DNA of 64,000 nt, taken from Rikenellaceae bacterium (lineage in GTDB: Bacteria; Bacteroidota; Bacteroidia; Bacteroidales; Rikenellaceae). The notes under the pieces are model-generated. The model searched no databases and was not told where the DNA came from. It was given only the letters and a program-made list of their open reading frames with translations. This document shows, one piece after another, positions 27,712 to 35,622 of this stretch (the stretch's first letter is position 1; each line of letters begins with the position of its first letter). The stretch is from contig JAFTOX010000024.1 in assembly GCA_017463585.1 (NCBI GenBank), forward strand, positions 1 to 64,000. The letters run 5' to 3'. The position numbers were made by a program, and so were the translations under genes.

Positions 27712-27780
27712 CGCGACCTAAGTCGCGTCATCATTGGCGGGTCGGCCTTTGGCCGAGCCCCCCACCCGCCAATGATGAGA
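27712..27780. repeat. Palindromic element A, copy 1
   Basis: A hairpin CGCGAC-CTAA-GTCGCG (27712-27727) is followed by a 53-bp unit starting TCATCATTGGCGGGTCGGCC and ending ACCCGCCAATGATGAGA, whose two halves pair. Copy 2 (62218-62270) differs in a single loop base. It lies in the 656-bp gap between valS and the sigma factor gene. Confidence 0.85.
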
Positions 27781-27851
27781 TAAATCGGCACACGCCTACC
27801 ACAAAAGATAGCGGGAAACATTGCAAACTCGGTTTAATGCTTTGATCCTTC

Positions 27852-28021
27852 GTTACTTTTGTTTGACAAAAGTAACCAAAAACAACCCCGATGATGAAAA
27901 TTTACTACGGTCGCCGTCCGAAATCGGGAAACGGGCGACTGCGCGATTTTGCCAGCAAAATGTCCCCGTTTCTTTTCCGATTTCAGCCGTCGCCCGCTTA
28001 ACGCATTTTCATCGGTCGGGG
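27852..28021. repeat. Long nested palindrome
   Basis: A 10-bp perfect inverted repeat GTTACTTTTG/CAAAAGTAAC (27852-27876) precedes a 136-nt imperfect palindrome. The palindrome has outer arms CCCCGATGATGAAAAT (27886-27901) and ATTTTCATCGGTCGGGG (28005-28021), middle arms around GAAATCGG...GAAACGGG and CCCGTTTC...CCGATTTC (27909-27994), and core ATTTTGC/GCAAAAT (27946-27961). Short frames on both strands follow from the symmetry and look non-coding. Confidence 0.8.
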
Positions 28022-28111
28022 ACTTGGCTGTCGCCAACTGAAATAAGTAAGGGGGTTCCCTTTTCTTCAAATGATGCCCAATAATTGTGAATTAAATTCA
28101 TCTCATTGTTG

Positions 28112-28119
28112 TAATTTTG
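28112..28119 (+). promoter_or_regulatory. -7 element for the sigma factor gene
   Basis: TAATTTTG, 43 bp before the sigma factor start codon. Confidence 0.45.
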
Positions 28120-28162
28120 TTGCTCGATGTGCGACTAATGTAGCAAACGATCAGAGAACACA

Positions 28163-28654
28163 ATGAACACGCAAGAGTTGGAAAAAGAGTTTACGCAGAT
28201 GATCCTCGACCACCGTCAGATCATCTTCAAAGTTTGCTACATCTACACAACGGACGATTACACGATCGAGGAGCTCTCGCAAGAGTGTCTGCTCAATCTG
28301 TGGCGCGCCTATCCCCGTTTTCGTGGCGAGAGCAAACCCTCGACTTGGATCTATCGAGTGGCAATGAACACCTGCATTTCGTATATGCGACACACGTCGT
28401 CGAGGCCTCAAATGACGGCACTGCCATTCGATCTACGGTCGGAGATCGAAGCCGATGGTGATCGAGCATACTACCTGCGCGAACTCTATGCGATGATCAA
28501 CCGTTTGGGCAAATTGGAACGCGCGCTGATACTGCTCTGGTTGGAAGATCGTAACTATACCGAAATAGCTGATATTCTTGGTGTTTCCAAATCAAACGTG
28601 GCGGTGTTGCTCCATCGCACAAAAGAGAAATTGAAAAAGATGTCGAACCAATAA
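28163..28654 (+). CDS. ECF-type RNA polymerase sigma factor
   Basis: The 163-residue protein has region 2 (IIFKVCYIYTTDDYTIEELSQECLLNLWRAY with STWIYRVAMNTCISYMR) and region 4 (YTEIADILGVSKSNVAVLLHRTKEKLKK helix-turn-helix) and lacks regions 1 and 3, as expected for extracytoplasmic-function sigma factors. The next gene encodes a membrane protein 13 bp downstream that may control it. No FecR/SusC pair is nearby, so its stimulus is unknown. Confidence 0.93.
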   Translation: MNTQELEKEFTQMILDHRQIIFKVCYIYTTDDYTIEELSQECLLNLWRAYPRFRGESKPSTWIYRVAMNTCISYMRHTSSRPQMTALPFDLRSEIEADGDRAYYLRELYAMINRLGKLERALILLWLEDRNYTEIADILGVSKSNVAVLLHRTKEKLKKMSNQ

Positions 28655-28667
28655 AAAATTGCAAAAA

Positions 28668-29249
28668 ATGATGGATCTCGAACAGATGAAATCGGGTTGG
28701 AACACACTGAGTGCACAACTCGAACAACAGAACACAATAACCAGCCGCTTGGTGTGCGAAATGATCTCATCTCGCAACCGAACTAACTACGAACAAATTG
28801 CCCGCGCCCACCAAATAAGTCTTGCGGTAATAGTATTGATGGCGACGTTGGTACTGCCCTATTTCGCTCGCACCGAGCTAATTCAAATGAGTAGTTTTGC
28901 ATTGATTGAAGTAGTTTCGTTTGCAGGGATAGCAATGGTAAGCTATATGCTGAACACACTTGCACGCCTCGGGCATAGCGACCGCACGGTTAGTCAGCTA
29001 ACGGAAGATGTATTGACCTACAAACGTTTATATAGCCTGAATCAACGACTTGGCACGCCCGTTGCCTTGGCGACAATCGGCGTGGTCTATGCTATCGAGC
29101 AGGCTTTCACCGCAAATGCCCTCATACCTCTTGCGCTCGCCTTGGGTATGGCTGTCGTTATAGGAATTGTCCAAACTCGTCGCCAAAATCGCCTACTACG
29201 AGAGATTGAGCAAGGTATAGCCGAACTGCGCGAATTTGCAAACAAATAA
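28668..29249 (+). CDS. Multi-pass membrane protein, probable partner of the sigma factor
   Basis: From ATG 28668 the protein has 193 residues; ATG 28671 and TTG 28659 are alternatives. A soluble N-terminal part of about 45 residues (MKSGWNTLSAQLEQQ) is followed by about four hydrophobic segments (about 47-65, 70-95, 128-145, 148-168) and a charged tail. I do not recognise the family. The size, the location and the 13-bp gap from the sigma gene suggest a membrane anti-sigma or sensor role, but no anti-sigma motif is visible. Confidence 0.7.
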   Translation: MMDLEQMKSGWNTLSAQLEQQNTITSRLVCEMISSRNRTNYEQIARAHQISLAVIVLMATLVLPYFARTELIQMSSFALIEVVSFAGIAMVSYMLNTLARLGHSDRTVSQLTEDVLTYKRLYSLNQRLGTPVALATIGVVYAIEQAFTANALIPLALALGMAVVIGIVQTRRQNRLLREIEQGIAELREFANK

Positions 29250-29349
29250 CAACCTCCTAATCCCTCGTCATTCGTCCGATCTTTGCACAAAAGGTCGGAC
29301 GAAATTTTCGTTTTTTACAGATATAAAATAAAAAACCGCAGTTTTTCGT

Positions 29350-29357
29350 TATCTTTG
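29350..29357 (+). promoter_or_regulatory. lon -7 element
   Basis: TATCTTTG, 85 bp before the lon start. Confidence 0.55.
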
Positions 29358-29442
29358 CGGCGAGCAATTGTCGCCTTTGGCGAACGGGTCACGCAACATA
29401 ACGGCTCGAAAATTGCCGCACAAAACTATCAAACAACTGAAT

Positions 29443-31866
29443 ATGAGCAAGAAAACAAATATAACCAACATCGAGGATATGGCCGGCATCAACCTCGCAG
29501 ACGGTCAGGCGCAGGTCATTCCGATCATCACGGGCGACGACGCTCCCACGGAGCAGAGCTCGATTCCCGACGTGTTGCCCATTCTGACGTTGCGCAGTTC
29601 GGTACTCTTTCCGGGCGCAATCACTCCGATTACGGTCGGCCGCGAGAAGAGCATTAAGCTTGTGCGCGAGGTGAACGCCTCGGGCGGTATGCTTGGTGCC
29701 GTTTTGCAGCGCGAAACCGAGATCGAAACCCCCACTCCGAACGATATGTACAAGGTGGGTACGGCAGCACGAATCCTCAAAATTCTCGAAATGCCCAATC
29801 AGACTCTGACCGTAATTCTGAACGGTTTGGAGAAGATCGAAGTGGGTGAATATCAGCAGACTGAGCCCTACTTCCGTGCAACGGTGACTCCCATTCGTGA
29901 TTCGTCGCCCGACGATTCGAATGTCGAGTTCAATGCGCTGGTCGAGTCGATCCGCGACGTGGCTCTGCACATCATCGAGATCTCGCCCATTATGCCCAAG
30001 GAGGCCGCTTTTGCGATCAAGAATATCGATTCGAGCCGAGGTATCATCAATTTCATCTGCTCGAACATCGAAATGAGCGACGCCGATCGTCAGCACCTGC
30101 TCGAAGCACCCGGTTTGCTGGCTCGTGCGCGTCGTCTGCTGGAGATTTTGGTACGTGAGCAGCAGCTCATCGAACTCAAAAACGAGATTCAGTCGAAGGT
30201 CAAGCAGGATATGGATCGCCAGCAGCGCGACTACTTCTTGCAGCAGCAGATGCGCACGATTCAGGACGAGTTGGGTGAGGGCGAGGACGCCGAGATCGCT
30301 CAGATGCGCGAGAAGGCCTCGAAGAAGAATTGGAGCAAGGAGGTTGGCGAGTTGTTCGAGAAGGAGCTCTCGAAGTTGGAGCGACTGAATCCCGCCGTTG
30401 CGGAGTACTCGGTGCAGATGACCTACTTACAGCTTATGCTCGAACTGCCGTGGAACGAGATGACCGAGGATAACCTCGATTTGGAGTGCGCACGCAAGCA
30501 GCTCGACGACGACCACTACGGTTTGGAGGAGGTCAAGGATCGCATTTTGGAGCACTTGGCGGTTATCAAATTGAAGGGTGATTTGAAGTCGCCGATCATC
30601 TGTCTGTATGGTCCTCCGGGAGTGGGCAAGACCTCGCTCGGCAAGTCGGTTGCGGCAGCTTTGCAGCGTAAGTTCGGTCGAATTTCGCTTGGCGGTCTGC
30701 ACGACGAGGCCGAAATTCGCGGCCACCGACGCACATATATCGGTGCTATGCCGGGTCGTATCATTCAGACTATCAAGCGTTGTGGCTCGTCGAACCCCGT
30801 CATCATTCTCGACGAGGTGGATAAGGTTACCGTAAGCAACCACGGCGACCCGTCGAGTGCGCTGTTGGAGGTGCTCGATCCCGAACAGAACACCACTTTC
30901 CACGACAACTACCTCGATACGGAGTACGACCTGTCGAAGGTGATGTTTATCGCAACGGCCAACAACGTGCAGAAGATTGCACCCGCCCTGCGCGACCGTA
31001 TGGAGATGATCAATATTGCAGGCTATCTGCTCGAAGATAAGATTCATATCGCTCTGAATCACCTCGTTCCGAAGGAGTGCGAGGCTCACGGTTTGAAGCG
31101 TGAGGATATGGTTTTCTCGGCAGCAGTGATCGAGAAGATCGTGGCGGAATATACGCGCGAGATGGGTGTTCGTTCGCTCGACAAGCACATCGCAAAGATT
31201 GCCCGCTATCGTGCCAAGCAGATCGGTTTCGGCGAGCAGTTCGAGGCTGAGATTTCGGCTGCCGATGTCGAGAAGATTCTCGGTATGCCCAAGTTCCGTC
31301 AGGATCAGTACGAGATCGGCGGTATGGTCGGTATCGTTACAGGTTTGGCGTGGACCGAGGTTGGTGGCGACATTCTCTACGTCGAGTCGATCCTCACCCC
31401 CGGCAAGGGCAAGCTCAACCTCACGGGCAACTTGGGCGACGTGATGAAGGAGTCGGCTACGATCGCTCACGAGTGGGTGATGGCTCACTTCGAGGAGCTG
31501 GGTATCGACCGCGAGAAGTTCGAGAAATTCGACCTCAATATTCACGTTCCCGAGGGCGCAATTCCCAAGGACGGTCCGAGTGCGGGTATCACGATGGTAA
31601 CCTCGATCGTTTCGACCTACACGGGGCGCAAAGTGAACGAGCGTATCGCAATGACGGGCGAAACCACGCTGCGTGGTCGCGTAATGCCCGTAGGTGGTAT
31701 CAAAGAGAAGATTCTCGCTGCTAAGCGTGCGGGTATCAATACGTTGATTCTCTGCGAGGACAACCGCAAGGACGTTGCCGAGATCAAGGCCGAGTATATC
31801 GACGGATTGACTTTCCACTACGTTCGCACCAACGACGAGGTGTTGGCGTTGGCGTTGGAAAAGTAA
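29443..31866 (+). CDS. lon: ATP-dependent protease Lon
   Basis: From ATG 29443 the protein has 807 residues. It has an N-terminal Lon substrate-binding domain (LPILTLRSSVLFPGAITPI), a coiled coil, an AAA+ module with GPPGVGKTSLGKS (about 388-400) and Walker B IILDEVDKV, and a C-terminal Ser/Lys protease domain. PKDGPSAGITM holds the catalytic Ser (about 713) and GGIKEKILAAKRAG the Lys (about 755). Lon degrades misfolded and regulatory proteins in the cytoplasm. An upstream in-frame ATG (29368) is less likely. Terminator and repeat element follow. Confidence 0.97.
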   Translation: MSKKTNITNIEDMAGINLADGQAQVIPIITGDDAPTEQSSIPDVLPILTLRSSVLFPGAITPITVGREKSIKLVREVNASGGMLGAVLQRETEIETPTPNDMYKVGTAARILKILEMPNQTLTVILNGLEKIEVGEYQQTEPYFRATVTPIRDSSPDDSNVEFNALVESIRDVALHIIEISPIMPKEAAFAIKNIDSSRGIINFICSNIEMSDADRQHLLEAPGLLARARRLLEILVREQQLIELKNEIQSKVKQDMDRQQRDYFLQQQMRTIQDELGEGEDAEIAQMREKASKKNWSKEVGELFEKELSKLERLNPAVAEYSVQMTYLQLMLELPWNEMTEDNLDLECARKQLDDDHYGLEEVKDRILEHLAVIKLKGDLKSPIICLYGPPGVGKTSLGKSVAAALQRKFGRISLGGLHDEAEIRGHRRTYIGAMPGRIIQTIKRCGSSNPVIILDEVDKVTVSNHGDPSSALLEVLDPEQNTTFHDNYLDTEYDLSKVMFIATANNVQKIAPALRDRMEMINIAGYLLEDKIHIALNHLVPKECEAHGLKREDMVFSAAVIEKIVAEYTREMGVRSLDKHIAKIARYRAKQIGFGEQFEAEISAADVEKILGMPKFRQDQYEIGGMVGIVTGLAWTEVGGDILYVESILTPGKGKLNLTGNLGDVMKESATIAHEWVMAHFEELGIDREKFEKFDLNIHVPEGAIPKDGPSAGITMVTSIVSTYTGRKVNERIAMTGETTLRGRVMPVGGIKEKILAAKRAGINTLILCEDNRKDVAEIKAEYIDGLTFHYVRTNDEVLALALEK

Positions 31867-31889
31867 GAGGCGATTACCTGAGGCGAATT

Positions 31890-32115
31890 CCGAATTCAAA
31901 ATTCAAGATTCAAAATTAGACCGTGCTCCGACGAGGGGTGCGGTCTTTTTCTTTGCTTTCAATTACACGCACCTTCGTGGGCTGGGGCGGTCGCCCGAAG
32001 GGCGAGCCCACGAAGGTGTGTCAAAATCGGAGATTTTGCCAACTAATTTTGAATATCGGTTTTATATTTTTTTCTTTTAATAAAGAGATAATTTTGAATC
32101 TTGAATCTTGAATAA
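31890..32115. repeat. Composite hairpin repeat downstream of lon
   Basis: The element begins with ATTCAAAATTC-type iterons (31890-31919) and ends with their inverse (32091-32115, AATTTTGAATCTTGAAT). In order it holds a terminator (31918-31951), CTTTGCTTTCAAT (31952-31964), a palindrome with 13-bp perfect outer arms ACCTTCGTGGGCT (31971-31983, 32005-32017) and inner TCGCCC/GGGCGA, then CAAAATC-GGA-GATTTTG (32022-32038). The same module order recurs at 61972-62165 and in part at 54645 and 52540. The inverted ends recall a MITE but no target duplication is evident. Confidence 0.75.
31918..31951 (+). terminator. lon terminator
   Basis: AGACCGTGC pairs with the region of GTGCGGTCT, followed by T5. 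Confidence 0.75.
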
Positions 32116-32144
32116 AAAAAAGCCGCGCCCCGAAAGGCACGGCT
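32111..32144 (-). terminator. Terminator of the DUF362 gene
   Basis: On the minus strand AGCCGTGCC/GGCGCGGCT is followed by a T8 run, 23 bp after the stop at 32167. Confidence 0.85.
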
Positions 32145-32166
32145 ATACAGCGAGTAAAGCGACGAG

Positions 32167-33159
32167 TTACTCCTCGTCGATCGAGATCAGTTCGTACTGC
32201 TTCGAGCCCAGACCGATCTTCTCGGCGTGGTCGATGATATGAGTACCGTGGCGGGTCTTGATACGCTCTACCAGCGGACCATTGTCGTTACCCTCCTCGG
32301 GGGTCATATTCATCACCATATCGACGCAAGCCTGATCCAACGCAACGGGGTCGAGCGACGCAACGATACCCATATCCTTAACCAACGGCTCGGCAGGGTG
32401 CGAGCTGCAATCGCAATCAACCGACATATTGTTCATCACGTTGATGTAGAGGATACGCTCACCCTCACCGAAGTAGGCGTGCACCGACTCAGCAGCAACA
32501 GCCATCGACTCCAAGAAACCGATCTGATCGTCGGTGTAGTCCCAGAACTTCTCGATGTCGGTGGTGCGACCTGCCGAGTGGATATATACCTTACCGATGG
32601 TCGAAGCAACGCCAATCGACTGGTTCTTCAACACGCCACCGAAACCACCCATCGTGTGGCCCTTGAAGTGTGCGAGGTTGATCATAAAGTCGTAGTTGGC
32701 CAAGTGCGAGCCAACGATGTTGTACTTCATACGGGTAGTGTCCTTCACGGGCAGCTGAATCTCGCCCTCAGCGTCCATAATATCGACGGGTGCGATATCG
32801 CAAAAACCGTGATCCTTAGCCACCTGCAAGTGAGCCTCAGTGGTAAAACGGGGACCCTCGTAAGCGGTGTTGCACTCAACGATCGTACCATTTACCTTCT
32901 GCACCAGAGCACCAATCAGTTCGGGTTTGAGGTAGTTTTTGCCACCCGGCTCACCGGTGCTGATCTTGACAGCCACGCGACCCGTAGCCTCACGACCCAG
33001 AGCCTCATAAACCTTCACCAGACCCTCGGGCGAGATGTCGGTGGTCATATATACCTTCGGCAGAGCCGACTGCTCCTCAGCCTTGGGAGCGTTGTTGCCG
33101 CACGAGCAGCAGGCGGTAGCAACAAAGAGAGTTGCCGCCAAAATGTTGAAAATTTTCAT
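32167..33159 (-). CDS. DUF362 domain lipoprotein
   Basis: The 330-residue protein (start MKIFNILAATLF at 33159) has a lipoprotein signal followed by a Cys-rich start (ACCSCGNN). The body matches DUF362: KISTGEPGGKNYLKPELIGALV, GSHLANYDFMINLAHFKGHTMGGFGGVLKNQSIG and MGIVASLDPVALDQACVDMV. Other DUF362 proteins carry a 4Fe-4S ferredoxin part; this one has no clear CxxCxxC motif. The function is unknown, perhaps redox or metal related. TACCTTTG at 33198-33205 (minus) is the probable promoter. Confidence 0.85.
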   Translation of the reverse strand: MKIFNILAATLFVATACCSCGNNAPKAEEQSALPKVYMTTDISPEGLVKVYEALGREATGRVAVKISTGEPGGKNYLKPELIGALVQKVNGTIVECNTAYEGPRFTTEAHLQVAKDHGFCDIAPVDIMDAEGEIQLPVKDTTRMKYNIVGSHLANYDFMINLAHFKGHTMGGFGGVLKNQSIGVASTIGKVYIHSAGRTTDIEKFWDYTDDQIGFLESMAVAAESVHAYFGEGERILYINVMNNMSVDCDCSSHPAEPLVKDMGIVASLDPVALDQACVDMVMNMTPEEGNDNGPLVERIKTRHGTHIIDHAEKIGLGSKQYELISIDEE

Positions 33160-33197
33160 AATGGTGTTATTGTTTTGATAATATAATTTGCGCTCAA

Positions 33198-33205
33198 CAA
33201 AGGTA
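33198..33205 (-). promoter_or_regulatory. -7 element for the DUF362 gene
   Basis: On the minus strand TACCTTTG with a TTG box about 19 bp further upstream (near 33225). Confidence 0.5.
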
Positions 33206-33290
33206 ATCCAAAAATCACTAACTACCAATAGCCTACCGCCCTCGATCGAAAAATTTTTCACGAAGATCGACTATTTTCTTCGTTATTTAG

Positions 33291-33321
33291 TTGCATAACT
33301 AATTAAATAGTTATATATTTG
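33291..33321 (+). promoter_or_regulatory. blaI-M56 promoter with overlapping operator-like dyad
   Basis: TTG (33291-33293), 20 bp, TATATTTG (33314-33321). The spacer holds a perfect inverted repeat ATAACTA-ATTAAA-TAGTTAT (33295-33314) that touches the -7 box. This is a good candidate BlaI-type operator through which the operon represses itself. Confidence 0.65.
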
Positions 33322-33419
33322 CGTAAGAGTTTCGGGCGCTACCCCGCAAGGCGCACCCGACCAAAAGCGACACATAGTAGATAATTAGTAGATAAACAGC
33401 AAGTTAAACACAAGGAGTT

Positions 33420-33803
33420 ATGGCAAAGATAGTCAAAGACCGTCAACCCGAACTCACCCGCGCCGAGTTGGAGATTATGCAGGTGATATGGGACAAGGGC
33501 AAGGTCTTGGTTCACGACATTCTCTCGGAGATGAGCGAGCCCAAACCCGCCTACAACACCGTTTCGACCGTGGTGCGTATCCTCGAAAAGAAGGGATACG
33601 TCGGTCACAAAGCCTACGGCAAAACGCACGAATACTTCCCGCTTGTCGAGCGCGAAGAGTACACCAACGGCTATATGAACAGCGTGCTGAATAACTTTTT
33701 CGGCGGCTCGGTCAGCCGTATGATGTCGTTCTTCACGCGCAACGAGAAGATCTCGCTCTCGGAGGCTGACGAGATACTTAAAATCCTACAAGAGAAAAAG
33801 TAA
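33420..33803 (+). CDS. BlaI/MecI/CopY-family transcription repressor
   Basis: The 127-residue protein has the BlaI winged helix: LTRAELEIMQVIWDKGKVLVHDIL, KPAYNTVSTVVRILEKKGYVGHK and a C-terminal dimer helix (SEADEILKILQEKK). Such repressors are cleaved when a BlaR1-type membrane protease is activated. The M56 protease gene lies 15 bp downstream, completing the pair. The operator is probably the dyad at 33295-33314. No beta-lactamase or other obvious target gene is adjacent. Confidence 0.93.
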   Translation: MAKIVKDRQPELTRAELEIMQVIWDKGKVLVHDILSEMSEPKPAYNTVSTVVRILEKKGYVGHKAYGKTHEYFPLVEREEYTNGYMNSVLNNFFGGSVSRMMSFFTRNEKISLSEADEILKILQEKK

Positions 33804-33818
33804 CCGAAAAGGCTGACG

Positions 33819-35261
33819 ATGAATCCAATCGTGCGATATTGCCTCGAAATGGTGGCGTGTAGCGGAGTGTTTGCGCTCCTCTACCGCACCCTTATCGCCG
33901 ATCGGCACACGTTCCGCACCTGCCGACGCTACCTGCTGGTGACGACCATGCTCGCACTGCTTATTCCGCTCATAGAGTTGCCGATACTGCCACCCGAGAG
34001 GAGCACAATCACCACCGAGCAGGTGCAACGATTGGAGTTCAAAACCATCACGGTCGACTATGACCAAGTGCAACCGACCACCCGACAAATCTCGCAGCAG
34101 AATGGTCGTAACGCACTGATTGCTTGCATCTATGCGGCGCTGGCGGCGATCATCGGACTACTCACACGCCAAGGTGTGAACGATCTGCGGGAGTTGAAAT
34201 TCCGATCGAAATTGACCCATCACGAGGGTTACGACATCGCAACGAGCGAGCAGATCGAGGCTCCCTACTCGTTTTGGGGGACGATCTACCTCTCGCCCGA
34301 TACGCCCGACGAGGAGCGTGAACTGATCATCGCTCACGAACGCTCGCACATCGCCCACCGCCACTCGATCGAAAAGCTCTACTTAGGAGCAATCCGCACG
34401 GTGGTATGGTTCAATCCATTCATCTGGTTAGCAGACCGTTGGCTGGCTGAGGTGCAGGAGTTCGAGGCCGATCGTGACGTGCTCGATGCAGGCTACGACC
34501 TGACGCTCTACCGTTCATTGATATTCCGACAAATCTTCGGCTATGCACCCGACGTGCAAAACGGTTTTTACTCGCTCACACGCCGTCGCTTCGAGATGAT
34601 GACCGCCCCACGTCCAACGGGTGGCGAGTGGTGGCGAATGGCGCTGGTCGTGGTGGCGACGCTGGCGATGGTGGCTGCGTGCGGATTGAGCCGACGCGAG
34701 GTGAGTGGCACGATCATTCACCCGACGCAAAATGTTGCCAACGAGGCGCTTATACCGTCATCGAATGTAGTTTCGGTGGGCACGGCGGTCGGTCGTAGTG
34801 GTATCTATTACCTGCCGCGCAACCCACGTCGCACCTACCGTTTGGAGGGCAACGAGATCTACGTTTCGACCTTTTGGGGTTTCGAGCGCAAGATCACTTC
34901 GCGCAACTACCGCCACTTGGAGCGACCGCTCTACTACATCGACGGTCGCCGTGTGAGTGGCGAGGAGTTCCGCAATCGCCCCACATACCTGACCGAGTCG
35001 ATGAATATCTATACTGACGATCAAGCCGTTGCGCTCTTTGGCGAGGAGGCACGACGAGGTGTTTGGGCGGTGACGCTCCGTCCCGATTCGCGCTGCCCCG
35101 CCCTGCTGCTCGAAGGTCGTTGGGTGAGCCTGCGCCAGAATCTCGACGCTGTGGAGCGTGCCGTACGAGTTGTGACGCTAACGGCCGATGAGGCTCGGGC
35201 GAAGTATGGCGAGGGTTATCCTCACGGAGTGATCGAGGCGTGGGACGTCGTTGAGAAATAG
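33819..35261 (+). CDS. M56-family (BlaR1-like) membrane metallopeptidase
   Basis: The 480-residue protein has N-terminal membrane segments (about 8-22, 35-50, 100-117), a zinc-protease site AHERSHIAHRHS (HExxH-type HERSH, about 175-180) and EFEADRDVL as the third-ligand region. A further membrane segment follows (ALVVVATLAMVAAC, about 275-290). The outer C-terminal part has YYIDGRRVSGEEF and is not a penicillin-binding domain. By analogy with BlaR1 it senses an outside signal and cleaves the co-encoded BlaI-type repressor. The signal is unknown. Confidence 0.9.
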   Translation: MNPIVRYCLEMVACSGVFALLYRTLIADRHTFRTCRRYLLVTTMLALLIPLIELPILPPERSTITTEQVQRLEFKTITVDYDQVQPTTRQISQQNGRNALIACIYAALAAIIGLLTRQGVNDLRELKFRSKLTHHEGYDIATSEQIEAPYSFWGTIYLSPDTPDEERELIIAHERSHIAHRHSIEKLYLGAIRTVVWFNPFIWLADRWLAEVQEFEADRDVLDAGYDLTLYRSLIFRQIFGYAPDVQNGFYSLTRRRFEMMTAPRPTGGEWWRMALVVVATLAMVAACGLSRREVSGTIIHPTQNVANEALIPSSNVVSVGTAVGRSGIYYLPRNPRRTYRLEGNEIYVSTFWGFERKITSRNYRHLERPLYYIDGRRVSGEEFRNRPTYLTESMNIYTDDQAVALFGEEARRGVWAVTLRPDSRCPALLLEGRWVSLRQNLDAVERAVRVVTLTADEARAKYGEGYPHGVIEAWDVVEK

Positions 35262-35551
35262 TAGATAAAAATGAAATATTGCCTATGGAACATTGCCTAA
35301 ATGAGTTTACGAGCAGGTGGGGCTAAGAGCCTCCTCTGTTCACCGCGAGGATCGGCGACGCCTCGCACCCCCAACCAACGAACATAATCGAAGTTCGAAA
35401 AACAACATTTATTGCACCAAAAGATTGCCAAGAACTGTGCGCCATTCCCGCTTGCCGAGGGTGGCGCATATCTTTTGAATTTCATCGTTTTGCACACATT
35501 TATAAGCACCTAATAAACAGATATTTGCAAATATTTTTCAACATTTTTTGA

Positions 35552-35588
35552 GGGGGGGGGTCGGGACACCAAAATTTTCGTATCTTTG
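35552..35588 (+). promoter_or_regulatory. Promoter with G9 tract at the -33 position
   Basis: A run of nine G (35552-35560) ends 20 bp before TATCTTTG (35581-35588), exactly where the -33 box should be. Slippage in the tract could switch promoter strength. The rest of the gap 35262-35551 holds a doubtful 70-residue minus-strand frame and no recognisable gene. Confidence 0.55.
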
Positions 35589-35622
35589 TGAGAAGAAACA
35601 CTCAAAAAAACACCTAATACAA

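Noticed and set aside
27821..28084. Short frames on both strands within the long palindrome (87 and 78 residues)
   Set aside because: They arise from the palindrome's symmetry, have no start context or recognisable family and look non-coding.
32119..32150. A possible start of a CRISPR-like or tandem repeat array in the AT/GC hairpin clusters
   Set aside because: Repeats are not regularly spaced and have no unique spacers; no cas genes are present anywhere in the window.
35297..35509. 70-residue minus-strand frame before the poly-G promoter
   Set aside because: No promoter, no signal or domain, and odd composition. It could be a gene remnant, but there is nothing to support that.
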